In this document: piece after piece, positions 1 through 9,234 of the stretch
Layout: every line of letters starts with the position of its first letter
Numbering within the stretch: the stretch's first letter is position 1
DNA from: Candidatus Ulvibacter alkanivorans
Lineage (GTDB): Bacteria; Bacteroidota; Bacteroidia; Flavobacteriales; Flavobacteriaceae
Length of the DNA stretch: 64,000 nt
NCBI RefSeq assembly: GCF_003333325.1
Contig: NZ_QOLC01000082.1
Location: 1-64,000 of the forward strand
Direction of reading: 5' to 3'
Position numbers and translations under genes: made by a program
Notes under the pieces: model-generated
The model's input: the letters and a program-made list of their open reading frames with translations, nothing else
The model's database searches: none
Told to the model about the DNA's origin: nothing

Positions 1-234
1 TATTTACACGTGAAAAATACATAAATTCTTGCTGGCAGCGTCGTGTAAGTAAGTAAACTTAAAAGTTACCTTTCAAATTATTATCACCAAAAATTAAATT
101 TGTTTCTAAAACTTTCAAACGCAAACAACCATGTATTTAGCATTAATAAAAACAATTAAATCACATTTATAATTGCTCTTTTTGAGAAATATGACACAGT
201 GCAAATTTCGGTTTTTCAATATGAATTTAATATG

Positions 235-242
235 TACATTTG
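235..242 (+). promoter_or_regulatory. probable -7 promoter element of metK leader
   Basis: TACATTTG matches the Bacteroidota -7 consensus TAnnTTTG. It would start transcription near 248-250, just where the proposed SAM-binding leader begins. No convincing -33 TTTG is visible. Positions 1-234 are AT-rich and hold nothing else I can support. Confidence 0.5.
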
Positions 243-247
243 TGGCT

Positions 248-352
248 TTCTAAGAGGATCGATTTGACTGATTGCAACCTCCTTCTTTCTGAATGACTTT
301 CAGAAGAAAAAAAGCTAAACCAGTAGAAATTCTACCGTGTGAGTTCTCTCGA
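248..352 (+). ncRNA. probable SAM riboswitch (S-box-like leader) of metK
   Basis: This leader lies directly upstream of S-adenosylmethionine synthetase. It shows the S-box landmarks in order: GACTGATTGCAACC at about 265-279, a hairpin with arms TTCTGAA/TTCAGAA (about 287-304), the conserved-looking GCTAAACC at 314-321, and a second hairpin with arms GTAGAA/TTCTAC (323-335). An arm containing CTCTC at 346-350 could pair with AAGAG near 252-256 as P1, but that pairing is weak. S-box riboswitches are known in front of Bacteroidota methionine genes. The class assignment rests on these motifs and on the gene controlled, not on a covariance-model hit. Confidence 0.6.
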
Positions 353-402
353 ACAATTTGTCAAATAGGACACTTAGACCAATAACTAGACAGATTTAAT
401 TT

Positions 403-1656
403 ATGGCATATTTATTTACCTCCGAAAGTGTTTCCGAAGGGCATCCAGACAAAGTTGCAGATCAAATTAGTGATGCACTATTAGATCACTTCCTCGCTTT
501 CGACCCTGAATCGAAAGTAGCATGTGAAACTTTGGTTACTACCGGACAAGTAGTTCTTGCCGGTGAGGTAAAAAGTCATACATATCTAGATGTGCAGACC
601 ATTGCACGAGATGTGATCAATAAAATTGGTTACACCAAGGGTGCTTACCAATTTAGCGGTGATTCTTGTGGCGTTATTTCTTTAATTCACGAGCAGTCTC
701 AAGATATTAACCAAGGGGTTGATCGGTCGAATAAAGAAGAGCAAGGTGCAGGCGACCAAGGAATGATGTTTGGTTATGCCACCAAAGAAACGACCAACTA
801 TATGCCGTTGGCGTTAGAAATATCGCATTCGATTCTAATCGAATTGGCAAAATTAAGACGTGCGGAAGATGAAATTCCATATTTACGACCCGATTCTAAA
901 AGTCAGGTGACCATAGAATACAGTGATGACAATATCCCTCAGCGAATTGTTTCCATTGTAGTATCAACTCAGCATGATGAATTTGATGAAGATGCAGCAA
1001 TGCTGGCCAAGATCAAGAAGGATATTATAGAGATCTTGATTCCGAAGGTAAAAGAACAGTTACCACCCTACATACAGGAATTATTTACTGAAGACATTAT
1101 CTACCATATCAACCCAACCGGAAAATTTGTAATAGGTGGTCCTCATGGTGACACCGGACTCACAGGACGAAAGATCATTGTTGATACCTATGGCGGAAAA
1201 GGAGCCCATGGTGGTGGCGCATTTAGTGGTAAAGACCCAAGCAAAGTAGATCGCAGCGCCGCGTATGCCTCAAGACATATTGCAAAAAACCTAGTTGCAG
1301 CAGGGGTTGCAGACGAAGTATTGGTTCAAGTATCGTACGCCATTGGGGTTGTGGAACCCACTTCTATTTTGGTCAATACCTACGGGACCTCAAAAGTGGC
1401 TATCACCGACGGAGAGATCGCCAAAAAGGTTGCTTCCATATTTGATATGCGTCCTGCAGCTATAGAAAAACGGCTAAAACTACGCAATCCTATATATGTT
1501 GAGACTGCAGCCTACGGACATATGGGACGCATTCCGGAGACTGTGACCAAGATTTTCGAGAGTCCTTATAATGGTCGGATCGAGAAGGAGGTTGAACTTT
1601 TTACATGGGAAAAATTAGACTATGTAGAAACGGTTCGTTCGGCATTTAAACTCTAA
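403..1656 (+). CDS. metK: S-adenosylmethionine synthetase (methionine adenosyltransferase)
   Basis: A cytosolic enzyme that makes S-adenosylmethionine from methionine and ATP, releasing phosphate and pyrophosphate. All three MetK domains are present over 417 aa, the usual length being 380-430. Visible signatures are the N-terminal GHPDK (about residues 14-18), [12 protein letters not shown] (about 115-126) and the glycine-rich [19 protein letters not shown] (about 272-290). The ATG start at 403 places the typical [14 protein letters not shown]-terminus at the beginning of the protein. The gene is a single transcription unit with a long 5' leader that carries a probable SAM riboswitch, so feedback repression by its product is expected. 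It converges on the M28 peptidase with an 11-bp gap. Confidence 0.97.
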   Translation: MAYLFTSESVSEGHPDKVADQISDALLDHFLAFDPESKVACETLVTTGQVVLAGEVKSHTYLDVQTIARDVINKIGYTKGAYQFSGDSCGVISLIHEQSQDINQGVDRSNKEEQGAGDQGMMFGYATKETTNYMPLALEISHSILIELAKLRRAEDEIPYLRPDSKSQVTIEYSDDNIPQRIVSIVVSTQHDEFDEDAAMLAKIKKDIIEILIPKVKEQLPPYIQELFTEDIIYHINPTGKFVIGGPHGDTGLTGRKIIVDTYGGKGAHGGGAFSGKDPSKVDRSAAYASRHIAKNLVAAGVADEVLVQVSYAIGVVEPTSILVNTYGTSKVAITDGEIAKKVASIFDMRPAAIEKRLKLRNPIYVETAAYGHMGRIPETVTKIFESPYNGRIEKEVELFTWEKLDYVETVRSAFKL

Positions 1657-1667
1657 GCAAAGCTAAC

Positions 1668-3218
1668 TTAATTACCTCCATTTCTTTGCGGCGAACGTGG
1701 TGTAGGCCAGGTGCGCTGTTCTCCTGTTCTTCTGCTTACCGGTAAAACGATCTGGTCTCTGGAAGCCGTCTCAGGATCTTCACTCGCCATATACGCTAGA
1801 ATTGCAGTTAGAATGGCATTGCTTCGCACGTCATCAAACACGATCTTATCGTAGGTATCTCTATTGGTATGCCAAGTATAGTTCCAATACGACCAGTTAA
1901 GCGCACTTAAATTAAAAGCCGGAACTCCTGCAGCCACAAACGATGCATTGTCGGAGCCACCTCCACTTGGTGAGCCCGGAAAGTTTGTTTCTATATGTTT
2001 TGTTATTTCATTTGGCACGGGATACATCCAACGCCCTAAATACTCGTATGAATTTAGAAAACCTGCACCCGAAAGATTGACGACCCGTCCTGTTCCATTA
2101 TCTTGATTGAATACAGCCTGTGTGTTTGCAACGATCTCTGGATGGTCCTCAACAAAAGCACGCGACCCGTTTAAGCCTTGTTCTTCACTACCCCAAAGTC
2201 CTACCAAAATAGTACGCTTTGGATTTGGATATACCTTTTTTAAGATTCGCATTGCTTCCATCATGACCAGAGTTCCGGTTCCGTTGTCGGTGGCACCCGT
2301 ACCACCGTCCCAAGAATCGAAATGGGCAGAAAGTATGACATACTCATCCGGCTTGTCGGAGCCTTTTATCTGGGCAATGGTGTTAAATGTTGGCATCATA
2401 CCCAAGTCTTTCGATTGGGCCACTACTTTTATTTTGGGCTTATCGCCATATTCGACCATACGGTATAACATGGTGTAGTCTTCCAATTGTATGTTAACCG
2501 TCGGAATATCCTTCGTTCGCGCACTAAATATCTTACTAACCCCAAAACCATTTGACCAATAAGAATCAACTATTCCTACTGCACCGGCTGCTTCCAAGGC
2601 AGGGATGATCGTTCTGCGATCATAACCTGTTCTTCGAATATTTTCGCGCCATGCGTCGGATTGTTGATCGCGCTCTTCTTTCATTTTCTCAAACGACTCC
2701 TCTGTAGCAAATTCTTCCCAGTTATAATCGGGTCGACCGGTTGGTTGCTTCATAGCGACCATTACAAATTTTCCTTTTACATTCGGTAACCATTTTTGAA
2801 AAGCCAACGAATCGGCAACTGTAGGCAAGATTACTAATTCTGCCGTGACGCCCTTTGAGTCGGTACTAGGACTCCATGCCAATTGTGTTCCCTCTAAGCT
2901 TGCTACCCGAGGATGAACCATATCGATATGTGTAATTCCTCTCTGCCAACCGCGCCATTGCCCCCATTGCTGATTTTCGGCCGGAATGCCCCATTTTTCG
3001 AAGGTAGTCACAGCCCAATCATGCGCTTGTTTCATTTCCGGAGTTCCAACCAATCGTGGGCCGATCACATCTAATAATTCATGTCCCAAACGCTCAAGTT
3101 GTGAATTTTCATTGGCTTCGGCCACGATGTCATCGACTATTTGCTCGGTCGATTGAGCGAAAGTAGGAATCGAAATACTAAGAAAGAAAATTGTAAACAG
3201 AAGTCGGATTGGTTTCAT
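1668..3218 (-). CDS. secreted M28-family zinc aminopeptidase/carboxypeptidase
   Basis: A 516-aa exported metallopeptidase. Residues 1-22 form a signal peptide ending in PTFAQ. The C-terminal half is an M28 catalytic domain with the expected co-catalytic zinc ligands: H299 and D301 (AHFDSWDGG), D311 (TDNGTG), E345/E346 (GSEEQG), D373 and H450. The region before it (about 100-270) fits a PA-like insert, as in carboxypeptidase Q-type members. It probably works in the periplasm or outside the cell on peptides; the substrate cannot be read from sequence. It is monocistronic and divergent from the amidase gene across a 131-bp intergenic region. The C-terminal tail is Arg/Pro/Gly-rich, without a T9SS-type domain that I can recognise. 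Confidence 0.9.
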   Translation of the reverse strand: MKPIRLLFTIFFLSISIPTFAQSTEQIVDDIVAEANENSQLERLGHELLDVIGPRLVGTPEMKQAHDWAVTTFEKWGIPAENQQWGQWRGWQRGITHIDMVHPRVASLEGTQLAWSPSTDSKGVTAELVILPTVADSLAFQKWLPNVKGKFVMVAMKQPTGRPDYNWEEFATEESFEKMKEERDQQSDAWRENIRRTGYDRRTIIPALEAAGAVGIVDSYWSNGFGVSKIFSARTKDIPTVNIQLEDYTMLYRMVEYGDKPKIKVVAQSKDLGMMPTFNTIAQIKGSDKPDEYVILSAHFDSWDGGTGATDNGTGTLVMMEAMRILKKVYPNPKRTILVGLWGSEEQGLNGSRAFVEDHPEIVANTQAVFNQDNGTGRVVNLSGAGFLNSYEYLGRWMYPVPNEITKHIETNFPGSPSGGGSDNASFVAAGVPAFNLSALNWSYWNYTWHTNRDTYDKIVFDDVRSNAILTAILAYMASEDPETASRDQIVLPVSRRTGEQRTWPTPRSPQRNGGN

Positions 3219-3349
3219 AGGAAGTTGGTTTAGTGTTGTAATAAATTGAATAGTTCTTAAAATTACGACATATAATTAGAAAATGGAGATTACTGTTTGA
3301 AATCTTATATGAAGTTTCGTTACTTTTAAGGCTACAAATTTTATAAATC

Positions 3350-5020
3350 ATGACCGCTATTCGAATCTTCCTGCTTCTAGTTTTAACTACGTTCACATTT
3401 ACTGCTTGTAAAGAAGCAGAAAAAGAGCCGCCTAGAGAAGTGCCGGTGCTTTGGGAGTCCCAAGATGAAACTGCACAATTGGAAGCTCAGCAATCCCACG
3501 AAAATCAACGGATGCGCTATAAACTACTGCAGGCAAAATTTTCTGATAAGAATGAACAGTTCGCAACCCTCTATTGGGCGGTTGAAGATTTTCCTGAAAG
3601 TCGGTACAACGAATTAAAACCATTAATCTTAGAACAAGACATTCCGTCGATCCAAAATGCTATAAAAGAGGACATGCTCACCTACGAAGAATTAGTATTG
3701 TTTTTTCTGAAGCGTATCTACAAGTACGAACTCGATCCAGCTACAACTCTACATACAATTATTGCTTTAAATCCAACTGTTCTGGAAGAAGCTCGAGAGC
3801 GAGATGCAACTAAAAACAACAAACAGCACCCTATCTTCGGAATGCCCATCTTATTAAAAGACAACATTAGTACCACCACTATGAAAACAACGGCCGGAGC
3901 GGTAGCCTTAAAAGAAAACCTTCCGAAGAAAGAGTCGTTTATAGTTTCACAATTGAAAGAAAATGGAGCTATACTATTAGGAAAGGTAAATCTAAGCGAA
4001 TGGGCCTATTATTTTTGTAATGGCTGCCCACTGGGTTATAGCGCTATTGGCGGGCAAACGCTTAATCCCTATGGGCGCATGATCTTCGAAACAGGTGGTA
4101 GTAGTTCCGGTAGCGGAACTTCGGTCGCAGCTAATTATGCCGTAGGCGCTGTTGGCACCGAGACAAGCGGATCCATAATTTCGCCAACGAGTCAAAATTC
4201 GTTAGTGGGACTAAAACCAACTATCGGATTGTTAAGCCGGAGTGGTATCGTACCAATCTCTCATACATTGGACACCCCCGGTCCTATGACCAAAAATGCA
4301 ATAGATGCTGCTATCTTATTAGACGCAATGACCGGGAAGGACGTGGAGGACGATGCATCGGTGGCTTCCGAAGCAATTACCATTGAAACCATTAAGAAAG
4401 GTACATTGGCCAGAAAGCGTCTTGGTGTTATGAATCGATTATTAGAAGATTCCATTTATGCCGCAACCATTAAAATATTAGAAAACAACGGTGCAGAGAT
4501 CGTTCGATATGATGCCCCTGAAGTTTCACTCGACGGATTTCTTACTCTGCTAAATCTAGAAATGCGCGATGACCTACCTATTTATTTTCAGAAATATGCT
4601 TCGGAAAATATCACCGTAAAAAATCTGGAGGATGTAATGGCACTGAACCGTCAGGACAGTTTGAATTATATGCCTTATGATCAAGGGGTATTCGATGGTA
4701 TCATGGCCGATTCAACCTCTAGCGCAGATTTTGAAGCATTACGAACTCGTTTACAAGAAAACGGCACCAAATTCTTTCAACAGCCTATGCAAGAATATGA
4801 ATTGGATGCGATCTTGTCCATCAACAATTATCACTCAGGCTATGCCGCAGTGGGCAAACACCCATGCTTGGCATTGCCAATGGGCTATAAAGAAAATGGA
4901 GAACCTGTCGCAATTACCTTAATAGGTGCGCCGTTTAGTGAATCGGATTTACTGCAATTGGGATATGCGTACGAGCAGTTAAACCCCGTACGCAAAATTC
5001 CGGCATTGTTTAAAGATTAA
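3350..5020 (+). CDS. amidase-signature family lipoprotein
   Basis: A 556-aa amidase-signature (AS) hydrolase carried on a lipoprotein signal (lipobox FTAC, Cys20). The Ser-cisSer-Lys triad is visible: K170 in GMPILLKDN, the GGSSSGSGTS loop with the cis-Ser at about 251-252, and the nucleophile S275 in GTETSGSI. AS enzymes cleave amide bonds in small molecules. Secreted flavobacterial members are not GatA, and the substrate is unknown. The ATG at 3350 gives a proper lipoprotein N-terminus. A -7-like TACTTTTA lies at 3321-3328. The stop codon overlaps that of the convergent DUF302 gene by 4 bp. Confidence 0.9.
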   Translation: MTAIRIFLLLVLTTFTFTACKEAEKEPPREVPVLWESQDETAQLEAQQSHENQRMRYKLLQAKFSDKNEQFATLYWAVEDFPESRYNELKPLILEQDIPSIQNAIKEDMLTYEELVLFFLKRIYKYELDPATTLHTIIALNPTVLEEARERDATKNNKQHPIFGMPILLKDNISTTTMKTTAGAVALKENLPKKESFIVSQLKENGAILLGKVNLSEWAYYFCNGCPLGYSAIGGQTLNPYGRMIFETGGSSSGSGTSVAANYAVGAVGTETSGSIISPTSQNSLVGLKPTIGLLSRSGIVPISHTLDTPGPMTKNAIDAAILLDAMTGKDVEDDASVASEAITIETIKKGTLARKRLGVMNRLLEDSIYAATIKILENNGAEIVRYDAPEVSLDGFLTLLNLEMRDDLPIYFQKYASENITVKNLEDVMALNRQDSLNYMPYDQGVFDGIMADSTSSADFEALRTRLQENGTKFFQQPMQEYELDAILSINNYHSGYAAVGKHPCLALPMGYKENGEPVAITLIGAPFSESDLLQLGYAYEQLNPVRKIPALFKD

Positions 5021-5931
5021 TTGGCCGCATCGACCGCCAAACTGGCGAGGGCGCTGTTAATGGTTGAGATCACGTCGGTATTACCCGTAATACCATGACG
5101 TGTAGCAATATATCCCGCATTGTTATACGAAATATTGACCGTCCCATCGTCCTCTTCCCAAACCAACATCTTTTGTGGCAGATCGATCCCCGCTGTTTGT
5201 GAATCTTGCATCAAGGTAGTTCCCAGTTCAGGATTGCCAAAAACAATTACGCGTGTTGGATTAAGGGTAAGACCAACCGATTGTGCATTTACTTGGTGGT
5301 CCAATTCGAATATGATATTGAGGTTTGGGTTATCGGATATTGCATTTCTTAGAGTGTTGTAGGTAGTAGCAAAATCGTTCTGACTTACAACTGTGACCAC
5401 ACCTTGGCCCGAGGTAACCGTCGCCGGGTTCTCATCTAAGGTACCATTAGTAGCCGTTTCAGCGAAATTACGCAAGGCCGTATTTACCTGTTGTAAGGTA
5501 GACGCGCCACCAACATTATAACGAGCCGCTAAGTATGAAGTGGAGTTATAACTAACATACACATCATTATTACCGTTCTTATACACCAACATTTTTTGTG
5601 GTAGGTCTAAACCGGCCAACTGATTTTCTTGCATGATAGGTGTTCCTAATGAAGGGTTTCCGAAGAAAATTAATCGAGTAGGTCGTAAATCTTCACCAAC
5701 GTTAGAGGCGTTTACCTCGTGATCTACTTCAGAAAGAATGAGCACATTGCCATTGTTTTGAATCGCTGTTCTTAAATTGGTATAGGTATCTGTAAACTCG
5801 GTAGAAGACTCATTTTCACTTAAGGCAAATGAGAGCCCCAGAGCTTCCGGCGGTTGGGGTGTAGGTCCGTCATCATCGTTATTGCAAGCTACGAGTGTAC
5901 ATAGTAAAAAAACAATCCATAGATTCTTCAT
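5017..5931 (-). CDS. lipoprotein with two tandem DUF302 domains
   Basis: A 304-aa envelope lipoprotein. I chose the internal ATG at 5931, which begins MKNLWIVFLLCTLVACNNDD and gives a clean lipobox; the longer frame to 5985 would bury it. Two homologous DUF302 repeats follow (about residues 37-165 and 180-300). Both carry the pattern ...DHxVNAxxVGxxLxPTRxxxFGNPxLGTxxMQxxQxAGxDLPQKMLV. DUF302 domains are small alpha/beta modules of unresolved function, often found in envelope proteins. The gene is monocistronic. It lies just downstream of the two-component locus but lacks that locus's palindrome, so it is probably regulated separately. Confidence 0.85.
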   Translation of the reverse strand: MKNLWIVFLLCTLVACNNDDDGPTPQPPEALGLSFALSENESSTEFTDTYTNLRTAIQNNGNVLILSEVDHEVNASNVGEDLRPTRLIFFGNPSLGTPIMQENQLAGLDLPQKMLVYKNGNNDVYVSYNSTSYLAARYNVGGASTLQQVNTALRNFAETATNGTLDENPATVTSGQGVVTVVSQNDFATTYNTLRNAISDNPNLNIIFELDHQVNAQSVGLTLNPTRVIVFGNPELGTTLMQDSQTAGIDLPQKMLVWEEDDGTVNISYNNAGYIATRHGITGNTDVISTINSALASLAVDAAN

Positions 5932-6079
5932 AAGGTATACATTTTTAGTCCAACTTAAATTAACGTATTGCAATGCGAAAATCAATCGGTTTTAAGTGAG
6001 TTTAACATTCAATTCGCAACATATTGTTAACGCTACAAATTAAAACTTATTGGAAAGAAGAAATGCGAAATGGATTCGC

Positions 6080-6730
6080 CTAAATAATATTGTGATTCTT
6101 GGCCTTTTGTACTGCTTCGATCTTGCTATGTACTTGCAACTTTTTATAGATATTCTCAATATGCTTGCGTACGGTACTTGGTGATAAGAACAAATTTTCT
6201 GCAATCGCGGTGTAACTAAGTCCTTTACTTAACTGTTCTAGCACTTCTACCTCTCGTTTCGATAACGAAATCTCTTCCTGATCTCTCGGATTTTGTATAT
6301 CGATAGGGTTTCTAAGTAATTTTAAGGTCTTTAAGGCGATCGAAGGATTCATAGCCGCTCCTCCATTGAGCGTCTCGTGAATTCCTTTGTGTAGTGCTTC
6401 CGGATTAATTTCTTTTAGCAAATAACCGTCGGCTCCTGCTTTTATTGCGTTAAAAATATTCTCATCATTATCGAAGGCCGTTAACATAATGATCTTTATT
6501 TGCGGATACTTCTGTTTTACCATTTGGGTGGTCTCAATACCGTTTAAAACCGGCATTTCTATATCCATTAGGATCACATCGATACAGTGACTCTCTTCAA
6601 GCCTGGCTAACAATTCACTGCCATTTAAAGCAGTATGTCGAACCGTAATATCCTCAAAAAAAGAAAGTTTTTCCTTGATCGCGTGTATAAGGAAACTATT
6701 ATCGTCTACTATGGCAATGTTTAATTTCAT
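6080..6730 (-). CDS. NarL/LuxR-family response regulator
   Basis: A 216-aa two-component response regulator. The receiver domain (1-120) has the acidic pair DD at 9-10, phospho-acceptor D56 in ILMDIEMP, the T/S and K positions (MLTAFD, LLKE) and the usual (beta/alpha)5 spacing. The output is a LuxR-type helix-turn-helix at about 150-210 (LSKREVEVLEQLSKGLSYT..., TVRKHIENIYKKLQV). It lies downstream of a small membrane-protein gene (80-bp gap) and near the histidine kinase at 7138-9093, its obvious partner. NarL-type regulators bind palindromes as dimers. The five 20-bp palindromes between 7.1 and 13.7 kb are its most economical targets, which is inference. Confidence 0.95.
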   Translation of the reverse strand: MKLNIAIVDDNSFLIHAIKEKLSFFEDITVRHTALNGSELLARLEESHCIDVILMDIEMPVLNGIETTQMVKQKYPQIKIIMLTAFDNDENIFNAIKAGADGYLLKEINPEALHKGIHETLNGGAAMNPSIALKTLKLLRNPIDIQNPRDQEEISLSKREVEVLEQLSKGLSYTAIAENLFLSPSTVRKHIENIYKKLQVHSKIEAVQKAKNHNII

Positions 6731-6810
6731 GTTCGATTCGTTAACAACAGTTATAAATATAACAACTAATTACCGGTGCAGGTACCTTACAGCTCCCTGA
6801 TCGTATTTTA

Positions 6811-7056
6811 CTACTGTCTTTCAACCAAAATTTCCGGTTGCACCACCAACGCTTCATTTAAATTGTATCGTAAAAAATCGTATTGATTCAATCTGTTCTC
6901 TCGAAAATTGATTTGCGAACGCTCCAATGCTACGCTATTACTTAGCGATCGTATTCTAACACGGTGCTGTCGTAACATGTTGCTGTACGATCGTGCAAAG
7001 AAAAAGACCAGCAGCAGGCTTATAAGTAACACCACGAAAGTGATTTCGATGATCAA
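6811..7056 (-). CDS. small single-pass membrane protein, unknown function
   Basis: An 81-aa frame with one N-terminal membrane helix (about residues 2-22) followed by a basic, probably helical tail (SYSNMLRQHRVRIRSLSNSVALERSQINFRENRL is spread over residues 24-57). It lies between the kinase and the response regulator on the same strand. The only start in frame is TTG at 7056, so the true N-terminus is uncertain. A palindrome at 7107-7126 with a -7-like TACCTTTA at 7078-7085 is positioned to drive it together with the regulator gene. I do not recognise the family; position suggests an accessory of the two-component system. Confidence 0.55.
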   Translation of the reverse strand: MIIEITFVVLLISLLLVFFFARSYSNMLRQHRVRIRSLSNSVALERSQINFRENRLNQYDFLRYNLNEALVVQPEILVERQ

Positions 7057-7077
7057 CGCATTTAGGTTTTAGTATTT

Positions 7078-7126
7078 TAAAGGTACCCTAAAAGTACTGC
7101 TTACACAATACGGCAAATGCCTTATT
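7078..7126 (-). promoter_or_regulatory. palindromic operator copy 1 with -7 box
   Basis: The palindrome at 7107-7126 reads AATACGGCAAATGCCTTATT on the plus strand (18/20 to the window consensus). On the minus strand a -7-like TACCTTTA (7078-7085) lies 31.5 nt from its centre, in front of the small membrane protein/response-regulator genes. A second candidate box, TACTTTTA, is at 7089-7096. Confidence 0.55.
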
Positions 7127-7137
7127 CACCAAGAACA

Positions 7138-9093
7138 CTACTGTTCTTGGACCGTAAATCGAATATTCGTTCCTTCTCCTTTTTCTGAAACTATCACCAC
7201 ATCACCTTCGAGGTCTCGTGCTCGTTTCTTTATATTTGATAATCCATTTCCTTTCATTTCTTGTTCGCTATCAAACCCCACTCCGTTGTCTATAATTTGA
7301 ATGTGAAACACTGAATTGACTTTAGCTACTTCTACTCGTACTTCGGAAGCTTCAGCGTATTTAAGGGCGTTATTCACTGCTTCTTGAATGATTCGATAGA
7401 TGTTCATACCCTGTACCGAAGAATAGGTGTACTCCTTATCTATTTCCGAAGCAATTTCGAAGGAAAAATTGATAGCTTCTGAAGCTGTACGCGCTTTATC
7501 TATAAAATTGGAGATACGAACTTCCAGATCTTCCCAAGTAATGTCATTCTTGTTCATCGCCCAAATGGTATCGCGAAGCTCGTAGATGGTTTGTGAGGTA
7601 AAGGCACTTATATTTCCTAATTTCTCGACCGTGCTCTTAGTAGCCTTTTTCATCCCAAATTGCAACGAATCTATAGAGGAAATAATAAATGTAAGTTGTG
7701 AACCAATGTTATCGTGTAGATCTCTAGAGATGCGCAATCGTTGTTCTTGTAGGCGGTTTTGCGTTTCGATCTTCGCCAAAGCCGTTTTTAACTCGCTTTC
7801 CTTTTGCAATTGTCGGTTTTTCAATTTCTGCTGATTGTAGAATAAGTAGCCAAGCAATGCCAGAACCAATGCGAGTCCGAGACTCCCATAGATCATGTTA
7901 TTCTTCTGCTTTACTTCTAGTTCTCGTTCGGCAAGATTGGCTCGGGTTTCTGCAAGATCACGCTCTTTCTCGGCCACATTGAACCTCGTTTCCAGTGCTG
8001 CAATTTTTTCGGCGTTGTCTTTAGAAAAAATGCTGTCTTTAGCGATCAACGCACGATCGAAATAGGCATTTCCTTCTGTTATTCTGTTCGCATTAAAATT
8101 GCTTACCGCAGCTTCTTTGTAGAATTCGATATTGGCATTTTTTAGATCGGGAAACTCTTCCAAAAATGTTTCTCCCGTTTCAACGAGCGCTAAGGCCTTA
8201 TTTGTGTTTCCAGTTGCATTGTAAGCCCTTATTAGGCTGGACAAGGTGCCCAGGTTCGCTCTTCGCTCAATATTCATTTGGTTTCTTCCTTCAATGGCCT
8301 CTTCGTACAAAGGAATAGCCGCCCTCGGCCTGTTTCTATCTAAATATACATTCCCGAGATTTTGCATAGCACTGTAATATACTCCGTATTCTTCTGCGAA
8401 TTTGGCGGTCTCAATGGCTCGCTTTAATACGCTTTCTGCTTCGTCTAATTTTCCTTTAACCCGTAAATTAATTCCAATGTTACTTAATGATATAGGAATT
8501 TCATTGATCTTGTTATGTCTTTCACGAACTTCTAATGCTTTTTCGTGGTATTCTAAAGCCCTATCGGTCATACCCATCTCCTGATAAATTAGACCAATAT
8601 TATTGAGATAGGTACCGTCTGCACTATCGGTAGAGTTTTTTTGATTCATTTTTAGGGCCTGAAAGAAGTAATCGAGTGCTTCTTCATAATTTCCTTTGTT
8701 CCAATGGAACATTCCTAGGTTATTGATCACCATTACGGTTATGGTAGGAAATTCGTTGGCTGTACTTAACTGCAGTGCTTCTTCAAAATATTGTTTAGCG
8801 GCATTGGCGTCTCCGCTTACATCGTAGTAAATACCCAAGGTATTCACCAACTCTGCTTCAGAAAAGGGAACCGATCGCTCTCGTGCTTCTTCTATGCCTT
8901 TATTAAGCAAAGCCTTCGCGCGCGGAGGATCGTTAAAAATGTAGTAAAAACTTACTTTGTTAAAAATGCGTAATCGCACGGAGTCGTTAGCTGCTTCGGC
9001 TACTTGAAGTAAACTATCTATTTGTTTTTGAACCGATTGCGCCTGTGAGGTTGATACCATGACGAATAGCATCAAGGGCAACAAATATTTCAT
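7138..9093 (-). CDS. TPR-containing sensor histidine kinase (NarX/DesK-like HisKA_3)
   Basis: A 651-aa kinase. It starts with a signal peptide (1-19, ending TSQAQ), then a periplasmic array of tetratricopeptide repeats (about 40-350, with repeated NNLG/NIG motifs), a coiled segment (355-398), one membrane helix (about 400-420), a cytoplasmic coiled coil, a HisKA_3 dimerisation domain with H460 in SRDLHDNIGSQL, and an HATPase_c domain (N574/N575, DNGVGF at 602-607, GNGLSN at 615-620). This architecture is typical of Bacteroidota NarL-class systems. It autophosphorylates and passes phosphate to a NarL regulator, here most likely the one at 6080-6730. Its own promoter carries the shared palindrome (9192-9211), so the system is probably autoregulated. 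The signal sensed is unknown. Confidence 0.95.
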   Translation of the reverse strand: MKYLLPLMLFVMVSTSQAQSVQKQIDSLLQVAEAANDSVRLRIFNKVSFYYIFNDPPRAKALLNKGIEEARERSVPFSEAELVNTLGIYYDVSGDANAAKQYFEEALQLSTANEFPTITVMVINNLGMFHWNKGNYEEALDYFFQALKMNQKNSTDSADGTYLNNIGLIYQEMGMTDRALEYHEKALEVRERHNKINEIPISLSNIGINLRVKGKLDEAESVLKRAIETAKFAEEYGVYYSAMQNLGNVYLDRNRPRAAIPLYEEAIEGRNQMNIERRANLGTLSSLIRAYNATGNTNKALALVETGETFLEEFPDLKNANIEFYKEAAVSNFNANRITEGNAYFDRALIAKDSIFSKDNAEKIAALETRFNVAEKERDLAETRANLAERELEVKQKNNMIYGSLGLALVLALLGYLFYNQQKLKNRQLQKESELKTALAKIETQNRLQEQRLRISRDLHDNIGSQLTFIISSIDSLQFGMKKATKSTVEKLGNISAFTSQTIYELRDTIWAMNKNDITWEDLEVRISNFIDKARTASEAINFSFEIASEIDKEYTYSSVQGMNIYRIIQEAVNNALKYAEASEVRVEVAKVNSVFHIQIIDNGVGFDSEQEMKGNGLSNIKKRARDLEGDVVIVSEKGEGTNIRFTVQEQ

Positions 9094-9163
9094 AATTAGC
9101 GAGTTAGTATAACTAAAGTAACAAAAAAAGGAACACCATTCGTGTTCGCTTATAGATACGCTT

Positions 9164-9213
9164 CAAAATTAGGCGGCTTTAACTAAAAAAAAATACGGCA
9201 GCTGCCGTATTTT
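9164..9213 (-). promoter_or_regulatory. palindromic operator copy 2 (kinase promoter), also a possible terminator
   Basis: A perfect 20-bp palindrome at 9192-9211 (half-site AATACGGCAG) is extended by A/T runs to 24 bp. A -7 box TAATTTTG lies on the minus strand at 9164-9171, 30.5 nt from its centre, ahead of the histidine kinase. Because a T-run follows on the minus strand and the MORN gene stops at 9235, the same sequence could also end that transcript. The four sister copies lack a T-run, which favours an operator role. Confidence 0.6.
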
Positions 9214-9234
9214 CTTCCGAAGTAATCAACTTGA

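Noticed and set aside
9188..9213. Reading the 24-bp palindrome purely as a terminator of the MORN gene
   Set aside because: Four sister copies of the palindrome sit in promoters without T-runs and with the same spacing to a -7 box, so an operator role explains more. Termination may be a second function.
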